64,000 bases of DNA from NCBI GenBank assembly GCA_041658585.1, contig JBAZZX010000010.1, positions 9,842 through 73,841 of the forward strand, read 5' to 3'. Below, in pieces: positions 35,898-44,224 of the stretch. The DNA comes from DYFC01 sp041658585 (GTDB lineage Bacteria; Nitrospirota; Thermodesulfovibrionia; Thermodesulfovibrionales; SM23-35). Under the pieces are notes generated by a model. The model ran no database searches. It was not told the DNA's origin and saw nothing but the letters and a program-made list of their open reading frames with translations. Position 1 is the stretch's first letter. Each line of letters begins with the position of its first letter. A program made the position numbers and the translations under genes.

Positions 35898-36049
35898 TTA
35901 CTAATGAGTTCATAAGTAAGGACACCTTTAAACACCCTCCCCTTTATCCCCTCCCCTCAAGGGAGGGGCAATTCTTAAGTCCCCTCTCCCTTGAGGGGAG
36001 AGGGCAAGGGTGAGGGTGTGTGGCTTTACTTATGAACTCCTTTAGTAAA
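35898..36049. repeat. MITE-like inverted-repeat element family A, copy 3
   Basis: Left arm TTACTAATGAGTTCATAAGT AAG; right arm, as complement, TTACTAAAGGAGTTCATAAG. The interior holds CCCTCCCCTCAAGGGAGGGG and its partner. It separates cysM from mrdA and is the best-preserved copy. Confidence 0.88.
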
Positions 36050-36063
36050 TTGTATTTTTCAGG

Positions 36064-37887
36064 CTAATCATTGGAGACGGGAGGCGCCTCAGTTGTGCTT
36101 TGATCGGGTTTGTCGGATTTTATTTTTGGCGGCGCCTGGATCAATTTCATATAACTCTCGATAGCCGTTTTTGCAATCGGCGCTGCGGCGCTGCCGCCAT
36201 GTCCGCCATGTTCTAACAGCACTGCCATCGCTATTTCAGGCTTTTCGACAGGCGCAAATGCGACAAACCACGCATGGTCCTGATACTTCTCCGCCAAAGG
36301 GCGGTAACCGCTTTTTATGGCAATAACCTGCGCCGTTCCCGTTTTCCCGGCGACGGTCGTAAGATAAGATTTTGCAAGCCATCCCGTTCCTGACGGTTCG
36401 TTCACGACGCCCCAAAGGCCGCTTTTTACTAATGCAAAGGTTTCGGGTTTCATCTTTGCTTTCCCGGCAATGACCGGTTGGGCGTCTTTAATCAGCAGCG
36501 GTTTGTACAGTGTGCCGCCGTTGGCGAAGGTGCTTGTCATGAGCGCTAATTGCAGCGGAGTTACGGCTACATATCCCTGTCCTATTGCAGCGTTAAGGGT
36601 TTCACCAAGATACCACGGCTGTTTCTTATTTTCCATGTTCCATTTCGTATTGGGAATGAGTCCCTGCCGCTCTCTTCCGAGTTCGAGACCCGTTTTTTCA
36701 CCCAGACCAAAGCTTGTAGCATATGCGTAGATTTTATCTATGCCGAGGTGTTTCCCTGCTTCATAAAAATAGACGTCGCAGGATTCCACGATAGCCCTGT
36801 GCAACGAAACCGGTCCGTGGCCGGTCTTTTTCCAGCAGCCGAAACGCCGGGAGCCGTAATTGATCTCACCCTTGCATTCCACTTTGGCGTCCGGCGCAAT
36901 GACGCCTTCTTCGAGTCCCGCAACCGCGGTAATGATCTTAAAGGTTGAACCGGGCGGATACTGACTCTGAATGGACCTGTTCAGGAGCGGATTCCTTTTA
37001 TCTTTCGCAATGGAAAGCCATTTTTCGGAACTGATACCTTTTGTAAAAAGGTTTGGATCAAAAGAGGGTTTGCTGATCATCCCTAATATTTCTCCGGTGT
37101 CAGGCTTTATTGCTACTAATGAACCTGTCTTATCTCCGAAGGCCCTCTCCGCTTCTCTTTGAAAATTTATATCTATGCTCAGCTTGATGTCCCGCCCTTT
37201 TACCGGCGGTTTTTCCTGCAGGAGCCTCAGTTCTCTGCCGAGGGCATTTACTTCGATAATCCGTTTCCCGGGCGTTCCTCTAAGAGAATTATCAAAAAAT
37301 TTCTCTACACCCCACTGGCCGATAAACGTATCCGGAGGTACGTCTTTATAATCAGGGTCTTTCACCTGTGAAGGGGTAAGCTTGCCGAGATAACCGATAA
37401 CATGTGAGCCGACGTCGCCATGAATGTATTCCCGGCTTATCTCTACTTCGATAATGAGCCCTGGCAGATCGGAGCGCCTTGCCTCCAGAAAGGCTATTTC
37501 ATTGTTTGTAAGGCCCTGTTTCAGTCTTACGGGTATGAAGGGACTCAGTTCCGGTTTATTCAGTTTGTCGAGTATCTCTTCTTCAGGGACATTAAGCACC
37601 TTTGAAAGGATATGTATATTGCTTTTATCAAATTCATCGGGGATTATGGCTGCAAAAAAATAAGGGAGGTTCTTCACAAGGGGAATGCCGTTTCTGTCGA
37701 AGATGATGCCCCTTGGAGCAGGGATTGTGACGATCCTGAGCATATTAGCCTCTGATAACCGTCTGTATTCATTCCCCTGCAGTATCTGCAATTGCCAGAG
37801 TCTCAGGGCAAGGAAGATAAAGACGACGGCAATAATATAACTTATGATGACGATTTTTTCGGTTTCGTTCTTTATATTCATTCCCAT
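36064..37887 (-). CDS. mrdA: elongation transpeptidase PBP2 (MrdA)
   Basis: Side-wall transpeptidase with one N-terminal membrane helix (about 13-31), the non-catalytic pedestal domain and the catalytic domain: SxxK in YPPGSTFKI, SxN as SCD in IVESCDVYFYE, and KTGTAQ. The 607 residues are normal for PBP2. The start overlaps mreD by about 10 bases. Pairs with RodA encoded downstream. Confidence 0.96.
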   Translation of the reverse strand: MGMNIKNETEKIVIISYIIAVVFIFLALRLWQLQILQGNEYRRLSEANMLRIVTIPAPRGIIFDRNGIPLVKNLPYFFAAIIPDEFDKSNIHILSKVLNVPEEEILDKLNKPELSPFIPVRLKQGLTNNEIAFLEARRSDLPGLIIEVEISREYIHGDVGSHVIGYLGKLTPSQVKDPDYKDVPPDTFIGQWGVEKFFDNSLRGTPGKRIIEVNALGRELRLLQEKPPVKGRDIKLSIDINFQREAERAFGDKTGSLVAIKPDTGEILGMISKPSFDPNLFTKGISSEKWLSIAKDKRNPLLNRSIQSQYPPGSTFKIITAVAGLEEGVIAPDAKVECKGEINYGSRRFGCWKKTGHGPVSLHRAIVESCDVYFYEAGKHLGIDKIYAYATSFGLGEKTGLELGRERQGLIPNTKWNMENKKQPWYLGETLNAAIGQGYVAVTPLQLALMTSTFANGGTLYKPLLIKDAQPVIAGKAKMKPETFALVKSGLWGVVNEPSGTGWLAKSYLTTVAGKTGTAQVIAIKSGYRPLAEKYQDHAWFVAFAPVEKPEIAMAVLLEHGGHGGSAAAPIAKTAIESYMKLIQAPPKIKSDKPDQSTTEAPPVSND

Positions 37888-38339
37888 CCCTGCTTTTTCT
37901 TCGGCTTCAGAAAAACCCCAAAGGGCGCATTAAACAGAGATTGAGCTGCAATTATCAATAAAGCCGTTCCGGCGCCTGCAGGCATCCGGTCAAAAATACT
38001 CCGCAGAAAGAAGACAAATAAACTGTCTGCAAAGGTAAACAGTGAAATGCTTATCATCCCCAGAAACGGATTCCACACAAAGAACCTCATGTATAGAAAG
38101 GAAGACAGATAGCCGACAAGCCCTTTGCTCAGAAGGTTCGGACCGAGGAATCCGCCGGAAAGGCTGTCCTCAAAAATGCCGATTATGGCGCCAATGGCCA
38201 TCCCTTTGATATCACCGTACTTAATGCCGGCATAAAAAGCCAGGAGAACGGTGAGATTGGGAGTTATATCAAACAAAGAAAGACTCCCCTGGATGATAAG
38301 CGCCAGAAAAAAAACCGCTGCCCACAAAAAGTAAATCAT
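37878..38339 (-). CDS. mreD: rod shape-determining protein MreD
   Basis: A 153-residue protein with about five membrane helices and no soluble domain, the expected MreD form, between mreC and mrdA with overlaps at both ends. Motifs such as PNLTVLLAFYAGIKYGD and GIIIGIFEDSLSGGFLG are typical. Role in the elongasome; mechanism is unknown. Confidence 0.9.
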   Translation of the reverse strand: MIYFLWAAVFFLALIIQGSLSLFDITPNLTVLLAFYAGIKYGDIKGMAIGAIIGIFEDSLSGGFLGPNLLSKGLVGYLSSFLYMRFFVWNPFLGMISISLFTFADSLFVFFLRSIFDRMPAGAGTALLIIAAQSLFNAPFGVFLKPKKKQGWE

Positions 38340-39118
38340 TCTTTATGGATTATGGCGACAATCTCGATTTTTGAGGTATCTACATATGGAAGCGCTTCAA
38401 TATCCTGAAAGAAACCGATGTCTTTTTTATTGACCTTTGAAACATAACCTACGGGAATTCCATGGGGGAAAAGCATGTCAAGTCCTGATGTTATGATAAT
38501 ATCATCTTTTTTGACTTCTTCTTCGTAGGGGATATATTTTAACTGGCATTTCCTGAAGCCCGTGCCGGACACTACTCCTTCGGTCCGGTTTTCCTGCAGC
38601 CTGACTGCTACGGAAAAATTTATATCGCCGACAAGAAGGAGATATGAATATGAATCCGAGACGCCGGCAATCTTTCCTGCCAGACCTTTCTCGGTTACGG
38701 CGATCATATCTTTGGCAATGCCGGCTGATGAGCCTTTATCAAGGATCAGGGTATTTGACCATTGGTCGGTGCTTCTTCCGATTACCCGTGCGGTGGCGAT
38801 ATATTTGTGTTCTTTTTCTTTCAGGGCAAGGATTTCTCTCAGTCTTTTATTTTCGAGGAATATCTCACGGCAGGCCTGCTGTTCCTGTAGCATTTTACCC
38901 ATTTCCGCTTTTAGTCTGATATTTTCTTCTTCCCTGAGCAGCATCCTGTGGAAAGGAGCATTTATGGAATCCTTCAGGGAAGTTTTGGCCTCATGAAACC
39001 GGTTCAGCGCGGGGCTGAGAAACTGAAACGGCAACAGGCGCTGTCTGTTGCTCTGGTAAGTCATCAAACTTAAGGTTAAGATAATGAACAGTAAAAGCAG
39101 AAGCCACTTCTTAGGCAT
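38336..39118 (-). CDS. mreC: rod shape-determining protein MreC
   Basis: A 260-residue single-pass periplasmic protein. N-terminal membrane helix (about 4-18), coiled-coil stretch (about 65-95, LREEENIRLKAEMGKMLQEQ), then the double beta-barrel domain with RVIGRSTDQWSNTLILDKGS and GLDMLFPHGIPVGYV. It coordinates PBP2 with MreB. Overlaps mreB and mreD. Confidence 0.94.
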   Translation of the reverse strand: MPKKWLLLLLFIILTLSLMTYQSNRQRLLPFQFLSPALNRFHEAKTSLKDSINAPFHRMLLREEENIRLKAEMGKMLQEQQACREIFLENKRLREILALKEKEHKYIATARVIGRSTDQWSNTLILDKGSSAGIAKDMIAVTEKGLAGKIAGVSDSYSYLLLVGDINFSVAVRLQENRTEGVVSGTGFRKCQLKYIPYEEEVKKDDIIITSGLDMLFPHGIPVGYVSKVNKKDIGFFQDIEALPYVDTSKIEIVAIIHKE

Positions 39119-40155
39119 TATACATTAATCGCCACTCTTCTCAGCAGGTCAAGCTCATCAAGCATCTTGCCGACGCCGCGCACTACTGCGGTAAGCGGGT
39201 CTTCTGCAACAAAAACAGGCAGCCCGGTTTCTTCTCTTATCAACAGGTCGAGACCCCTGAGGAGGGCGCCTCCGCCGGCTAATATTATTCCCTTGTCGAC
39301 AATATCGGACGCCAGTTCGGGCGGCGTATTTTCAAGGATGACCTTTATGGTTTCAAGTATTACATTGACAGGCTCGGCAAGCGCCTCTCTGATCTCGTCT
39401 TCATTGATGGTGAGGGTTTTGGGAATGCCTGAAATCAGGTCTCGTCCCTTTATTTCCATAGTGCGTTTGTCGCTTCCTTCGGTCCGATAGGCGGAGCCTG
39501 TGTGTATCTTTATCTGCTCGGCGGTCATGTCTCCGATCATGAGATTATATCTGCGTTTGATAAAGGCCATTATGGCCTCATCCATCTTATCTCCGCCGAC
39601 CCTGACAGCCCTGCTGTAAACAACGCCGTCAAGAGAGATGACGGCAACATCCGTGGTGCCGCCGCCTATATCCACAATCATATTCCCTGAGGGCTCGCCG
39701 ACGGGCAGTCCGACGCCAATGGCTGCGGCCATCGGTTCGCCGATAAGATAAACTTCGCGCGCCCCTGAGACCTGGGCGGCGTCCTTTACCGCACGCTGTT
39801 CAACCTGAGTGATACCTGAGGGAACTCCGATAATAACCCTTGGAGAAACAAAACTTCTCCTGTTGTGTACCTTTGTAATAAAATATTTCAGCATCTCACC
39901 GGTTGCGTCAAAGTCGGCTATAACGCCGTCTTTCATAGGTCTTATAGCGGTAATATTGGCGGGCGTTTTACCGAGCATCCTCTTTGCCTCGGTCCCGACG
40001 GCTACGGGCTTTTTGTCGTCTTTTCTGATGACGACGACCGAGGGCTCGTTGCATACTATGCCTTTCCCCTTTACAAAGACAAGGGTGTTTGCAGTTCCGA
40101 GATCTATGGCAAGATCATTTGAAAACATTCCGAGAATTTTATGGAAAAACATCAT
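39118..40155 (-). CDS. mreB: rod shape-determining actin MreB
   Basis: Bacterial actin that guides side-wall synthesis. The 345 residues show LAIDLGTANTLVFVKGKGIV, VDIGGGTTDVAVISL and GIILAGGGALL, the actin nucleotide pocket. The start overlaps the RDD gene by a few bases and the end overlaps mreC, so mreBCD-mrdA is one operon. Confidence 0.97.
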   Translation of the reverse strand: MMFFHKILGMFSNDLAIDLGTANTLVFVKGKGIVCNEPSVVVIRKDDKKPVAVGTEAKRMLGKTPANITAIRPMKDGVIADFDATGEMLKYFITKVHNRRSFVSPRVIIGVPSGITQVEQRAVKDAAQVSGAREVYLIGEPMAAAIGVGLPVGEPSGNMIVDIGGGTTDVAVISLDGVVYSRAVRVGGDKMDEAIMAFIKRRYNLMIGDMTAEQIKIHTGSAYRTEGSDKRTMEIKGRDLISGIPKTLTINEDEIREALAEPVNVILETIKVILENTPPELASDIVDKGIILAGGGALLRGLDLLIREETGLPVFVAEDPLTAVVRGVGKMLDELDLLRRVAINV

Positions 40156-40577
40156 GCCTCCTGTTTCAACTGAGGGTTCTCTATCACTATGGTTCTTGCG
40201 AATTCATCTCCGAGGCGCATCCGGTTCTTGCTGCCCAGCAAGATGATAAATTCAAAAGCAGAAACAATAGCTACGAATATCCATCCCAGCCAGAGTATTT
40301 TATAAAAAAGGAAACCGATACCGAAAAGGCCGTTCCTCAGTATCGAATCTCTAAAAGAACATGGTTTAAATGAGTCTGCCGAAACAACTCTGAGCCCTAT
40401 AAGTTTTTTCCCCAAACTTCCGCCGTCGAACAGGCCGTCACCTATTAATAGATAAGTAAGTGCGGCATAGAATCCGGCCTTTGGAACAAGTTCCACTGCA
40501 ACTGCTATTATTATGAAGTCGAGGATTTTGGCAATAGTTCTGAGAAGCAACCCTGCCGTTTTTGTTTCCTCAGACAT
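40152..40577 (-). CDS. RDD-family membrane protein
   Basis: A 141-residue protein with three or four hydrophobic segments and the RDD pattern: RTIAKILDFIIIAVA near the start and GSLGKKLIGLRVVS in the middle. RDD proteins may act as cation or metabolite transporters but most are untested. It overlaps the mreB start by four bases and so shares the rod operon. Confidence 0.78.
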   Translation of the reverse strand: MSEETKTAGLLLRTIAKILDFIIIAVAVELVPKAGFYAALTYLLIGDGLFDGGSLGKKLIGLRVVSADSFKPCSFRDSILRNGLFGIGFLFYKILWLGWIFVAIVSAFEFIILLGSKNRMRLGDEFARTIVIENPQLKQEA

Positions 40578-40631
40578 TTAGAAATCTTAACAAACTACAC
40601 CTCAATATTGCAAGAGTAAGACGATTGAAAC

Positions 40632-40800
40632 GGTTTGCTTGGTTCGCAAAGTTCACCCGGTTTACCATGTTTACTCAGTTTACCCTGTTGTAAGGTTTTA
40701 TTGTATTTGCATAGTTTATTATGGTATAAAATCAACCGTGCAAACAGAGCAAGCAAGGTGAACAGATTAGGCCGAGTAAACCGGGTGAACAGGGTAAACT
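40632..40800. repeat. cluster of short direct and inverted repeats before rdgB
   Basis: Repeated GTTTACC-type units on both strands: CTCAGTTTACCCTGTT at left reads again as the complement AACAGGGTAAACTGA at right, and CACCCGGTTTAC is matched by GTAAACCGGGTG. The spacer contains a candidate promoter (40701-40730). Confidence 0.6.
40701..40730 (+). promoter_or_regulatory. possible sigma70 promoter for rdgB
   Basis: TTGTAT, 18 bases, then TATAAA, 75 bases before the rdgB ATG. Weak -35, so low confidence. Confidence 0.4.
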
Positions 40801-40805
40801 GACTT

Positions 40806-41402
40806 ATGGATATAGTGCTTGCAACAAAAAACAAGAATAAAGCTGAAGAATTGAAGAGGATTACCGAAGGTATGCCTGTGTCCATCTTTACACTTGATGA
40901 TTTTCCCGGATGTCCGGAAACGGAGGAAGACGGAGCTACCTTTGAAGCAAACGCTATAAAGAAGGCGCTGGCTGCAGCCCGATATACTGGCAGGCCTGCA
41001 TTGGCCGATGATTCAGGTCTTGAGGTTTATGCGCTCGGGGGGGCGCCCGGTATTTACTCGGCGCGATATGCCGGCGCAGGGGCAAACGACAGACAAAATA
41101 CCGGGAAACTGCTCTCCGAGATGCGGTCATTAGTACAAGATAAGAGGGGCGCCCGGTTCGTGTGCTGTATTGCATTGGCGTTCCCGGACGGCAATACATA
41201 TACATTCTATGGCTATGCAGAAGGCAGTATTGGAACGGAGCAGCGCGGAGTTCGGGGCTTCGGTTATGATCCGGTGTTCTATCCCGAGGGCTGTAACAGG
41301 ACTTTTGCCGAGATGGATGAGAAGGAAAAAGACGCCCTAAGCCATAGGGGAAAGGCATTGCAAGCCTTTTCTCGATATCTTAACATGTTGATTAATATAT
41401 GA
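40806..41402 (+). CDS. rdgB: XTP/dITP diphosphatase RdgB
   Basis: House-cleaning enzyme that hydrolyses non-canonical purine triphosphates such as XTP and dITP. The 198 residues begin MDIVLATKNKNKAEELKRIT, then have ALADDSGLEVYAL and the SARYAGAGAND region, and end with the SHRGKAL motif. It stands just before the sulfate reduction block and is read in the same direction. Confidence 0.95.
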   Translation: MDIVLATKNKNKAEELKRITEGMPVSIFTLDDFPGCPETEEDGATFEANAIKKALAAARYTGRPALADDSGLEVYALGGAPGIYSARYAGAGANDRQNTGKLLSEMRSLVQDKRGARFVCCIALAFPDGNTYTFYGYAEGSIGTEQRGVRGFGYDPVFYPEGCNRTFAEMDEKEKDALSHRGKALQAFSRYLNMLINI

Positions 41403-41460
41403 TTTGCTAATTCAAAGTTTAGTGATAAGTAATTTTTATCCGTTTATGAGAAATATGAAT

Positions 41461-41489
41461 TTGACTTAAAACATCTCGGATAATATAGT
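41461..41489 (+). promoter_or_regulatory. sigma70-type promoter upstream of adk-sat
   Basis: TTGACT, 17 bases, then TATAGT, about 170 bases before the adk ATG. The long AT-rich leader after it contains no clear hairpin. Confidence 0.55.
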
Positions 41490-41662
41490 TATATGTCTCA
41501 TTTTTGTTTTTATATTAAGCTCTGCCACACAATTATTATTTTTTTTAATAAGCAAATTTATTTAATTTAGGGTGATTTTGTTATTTTAGCCGTCTTGTTT
41601 CAAAAAGCAACAGGCGAATTTTTATAAATTTGTCATTAAAAAATTAATATGGAGGTTGAACT

Positions 41663-42310
41663 ATGAGAATAGTATTGCTTGGCGCACCGGGTGCGGGTAA
41701 AGGAACTCAGGCAAAAAAACTTATCGAGAAATATGGAATGCCGCAGATTTCAACAGGAGACCTTTTGAGGGCGGCTGTCGGCGCCGGCACTCCATTAGGT
41801 AAAGAAGCGAAGTCTTACATGGATAAAGGCGAGCTTGTTCCGGACAGTGTAGTTTTGGGTATGGTCGAAGAAAGACTGAAACAGGATGATTGCAAAAAAG
41901 GTTATATACTCGATGGATTTCCGAGAAATACCGCGCAGGCGGAAGCCTTGGACAAGATGCTTGACGCCCTCGGCATGTCCTTAAGCGCGGCATTAAGCGT
42001 GGATGTGCCTTTTGAAGACCTTATGAAAAGACTCACGGGCAGAAGAACATGCAAGGCCTGCGGCCAGATGTACAATATTTATTTTAAAGCGCCTGCGAAA
42101 GAAGGAACCTGTGACAAATGCAGCGGAGAGTTATTCCAGAGGGATGATGATAAAGAGGCCACCATCAAGAAGAGGCTGGAAGTATACAATGCCCAGACGG
42201 CTCCTCTCATCGACTATTACGGCAAGAAAGGTATTGTTAAATCGGTGACCGGCACCGGCAATATTGACGATATATTCAAAACAGTTTGCGAGAAATTAGG
42301 TCTTAAATAA
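41663..42310 (+). CDS. adk: adenylate kinase (zinc-type)
   Basis: Converts AMP and ATP to two ADP. The P-loop GAPGAGKGTQAKK is at the start and the LID carries CKAC...CDKC, the four-Cys zinc site of many bacterial Adk. It is followed by sat, 46 bases on. In this setting it recycles the AMP released by the APS reductase. Confidence 0.97.
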   Translation: MRIVLLGAPGAGKGTQAKKLIEKYGMPQISTGDLLRAAVGAGTPLGKEAKSYMDKGELVPDSVVLGMVEERLKQDDCKKGYILDGFPRNTAQAEALDKMLDALGMSLSAALSVDVPFEDLMKRLTGRRTCKACGQMYNIYFKAPAKEGTCDKCSGELFQRDDDKEATIKKRLEVYNAQTAPLIDYYGKKGIVKSVTGTGNIDDIFKTVCEKLGLK

Positions 42311-42356
42311 GAAATTCAAGCTTGGACTTGAAAATATAAATTAAGGAGGAAATAGT

Positions 42357-43568
42357 ATGGCTTTAGTAAATCCACATGGGAAAGAGAAGAAACTAAAACC
42401 CCTTTTGCTGACAGGGGCGGAACTGGAAGCGGAGAAGAAAAAAGCGGCATCACTGAAACAGATCAAGATAACATCCCGCGAGGCGGGTGATCTCATCATG
42501 CTGGGCCTCGGCGGCTTCACACCGCTCACCGGCTTTATGACCCAGGCTGACTGGAAAGGGGTATGCGCTGACTTCAAGATGGCTGACGGTACATTCTGGC
42601 CGATACCTGTTACTTTGTCTGCGTCCAAAGCTGACGCCGACGGCATTAAGGTCGGTGACGAAATTGCGCTCTTCTCCGATGAGTTCGAAAAGATTATGGC
42701 CACGATGAAAGTGACCGAGAAATACAACATCGACAAGGCTTTTGAATGCAAGCACATCTTCACGACGGCAGATATGGAGCATCCCGGTGTCAAAATGGTA
42801 ATGGAGCAGCAAGACGTTAACCTCGCCGGCCCTGTTAAGGTAATGAGCCAGGGAGGGTTCCCTGCACAGTACCCGGGTATGTTCCTGACACCCGCTGAGA
42901 CCAGGAAGATGTTCGAAGAGAAAGGATGGAACGTAGTCGCCGCCCTCCAGCTCAGGAACCCGATGCACCGTTCCCACGAGTATCTCGCAAAGATAGCCAT
43001 CGAGATCTGCGACGGCGTACTCATCCACCAGCTCCTTGGAAAACTGAAACCGGGTGACATCCCTGCGGAAGTAAGGGTAAAGGCAATCGACAAACTCGTT
43101 GAAAAATACTTCGTTAAGAACACCTGCATCCAAGCCGGCTATCCCCTCGACATGCGGTATGCCGGCCCCCGTGAGGCGCTCCTCCATGCGACCTTTAGGC
43201 AGAACTACGGCTGCTACTATATGATTATCGGCCGTGACCACGCAGGCGTCGGCGAGTACTATGGTCCTTTTGATGCCCAGAAGATATTTGACCAGATCCC
43301 TGCCGGGTCACTTGAGATCAAGCCGCTGAAGATCGACTGGACCTTCTTCTGCACGAAGTGCGACGGCATGGCCTCGATGAAGACCTGCCCGCACGGCAAA
43401 GACGAAAGGGTTATGCTCAGCGGCACAAAACTGAGGAAGATGCTCTCCGAAGGTGAGGAAGTATCCTCGCAGTTCAGCCGTCCTGAAGTAGCTGAAATCC
43501 TGAAAGAGTACTATCAGGGACTTACTGAGAAGGTTGAGATTAAAATGCACAAATACACGGGTAGCTGA
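42357..43568 (+). CDS. sat: ATP sulfurylase (dissimilatory Sat)
   Basis: Activates sulfate: sulfate plus ATP to APS plus PPi. The 403-residue protein has the QLRNPMHRSHEYLAK motif (two catalytic His), GRDHAGVGEYYGPFDAQ, and a CTKCDGMASMKTCPHGK zinc-type segment. The C-terminus stops after SGTKLRKMLSEGEE and does not carry an APS kinase, matching dissimilatory Sat. Strong AAGGAGG precedes it. Confidence 0.97.
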   Translation: MALVNPHGKEKKLKPLLLTGAELEAEKKKAASLKQIKITSREAGDLIMLGLGGFTPLTGFMTQADWKGVCADFKMADGTFWPIPVTLSASKADADGIKVGDEIALFSDEFEKIMATMKVTEKYNIDKAFECKHIFTTADMEHPGVKMVMEQQDVNLAGPVKVMSQGGFPAQYPGMFLTPAETRKMFEEKGWNVVAALQLRNPMHRSHEYLAKIAIEICDGVLIHQLLGKLKPGDIPAEVRVKAIDKLVEKYFVKNTCIQAGYPLDMRYAGPREALLHATFRQNYGCYYMIIGRDHAGVGEYYGPFDAQKIFDQIPAGSLEIKPLKIDWTFFCTKCDGMASMKTCPHGKDERVMLSGTKLRKMLSEGEEVSSQFSRPEVAEILKEYYQGLTEKVEIKMHKYTGS

Positions 43569-43641
43569 AGGCGAAAAGAAATAAATTATTCTGAAATAAA
43601 CGGATAAGTATTCAAAAAGGGTGTATAAATTATAGATTTAC

Positions 43642-43689
43642 GGTTAGCAGGCAGTCTTGTTGGGAAACCTCAACGCTGCCTGCTTAACC
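43642..43689 (+). other. stable hairpin between sat and aprB
   Basis: GGTTAGCAGGCAG pairs with CTGCCTGCTTAACC (one bulge); an inner TTG/CAA pairing extends it. No T-run follows, so it may protect or process the polycistronic RNA, raising apr over sat levels (inference). Confidence 0.6.
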
Positions 43690-43784
43690 AAGTTAAATAA
43701 GGAAAGGAGGTGGGAAGAGTCATAACGTTTCTTTTTAACTCTTTTTATTTCAATTTAAACCAATATTAAAGGAGGTGTTTTTAA

Positions 43785-44204
43785 ATGCCAAGTTTTGTAA
43801 TTACTGAAAAGTGTGACGGCTGCAAGGCCGGGGACAAGACTGCATGTCAGTACATCTGTCCTCACGATCTCATGATCCTCGACAGAGAGACAATGAAAGC
43901 TTACAATCAGGAGCCTGAGCAGTGCTGGGAATGCTTTAACTGTGTAAAGATCTGCCCCCAGCAGGCGGTCGAGGTAAGAGGCTATTCAGACTTTGTTCCA
44001 CTCGGATCACAGACTATTCCTTTGAGAGGTTCCGATAATATCATGTGGACTATCAAGTTCAGAAGCGGTCTGATCAAGAGGTTCAAATTCCCGATCAGGA
44101 CCACAGTGGAAGGTGCCGTTGATCCTTATGCAGGCAAGCCAGAGCCTGATTTCGCATCGGTTAAGAAGCCCGGCTTATTTACAAAGCCAGCAAGAACTGA
44201 ATAA
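43785..44204 (+). CDS. aprB: adenylylsulfate reductase beta subunit AprB
   Basis: Iron-sulfur subunit that passes electrons to AprA. The 139-residue protein carries two 4Fe-4S sites: CDGCKAGDKTACQYICPHDL and CWECFNCVKICPQQAVEV. Compared with other AprB the C-terminal tail is short. Strong ribosome-binding site AAAGGAGGTG. Followed by aprA after 20 bases. Confidence 0.97.
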   Translation: MPSFVITEKCDGCKAGDKTACQYICPHDLMILDRETMKAYNQEPEQCWECFNCVKICPQQAVEVRGYSDFVPLGSQTIPLRGSDNIMWTIKFRSGLIKRFKFPIRTTVEGAVDPYAGKPEPDFASVKKPGLFTKPARTE

Positions 44205-44224
44205 TTAAGGAGGTGAATATATAA

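Noticed and set aside
42450..43241. Long minus-strand frame opposite sat
   Set aside because: Shadow of sat; no ribosome-binding site and no recognised protein family.
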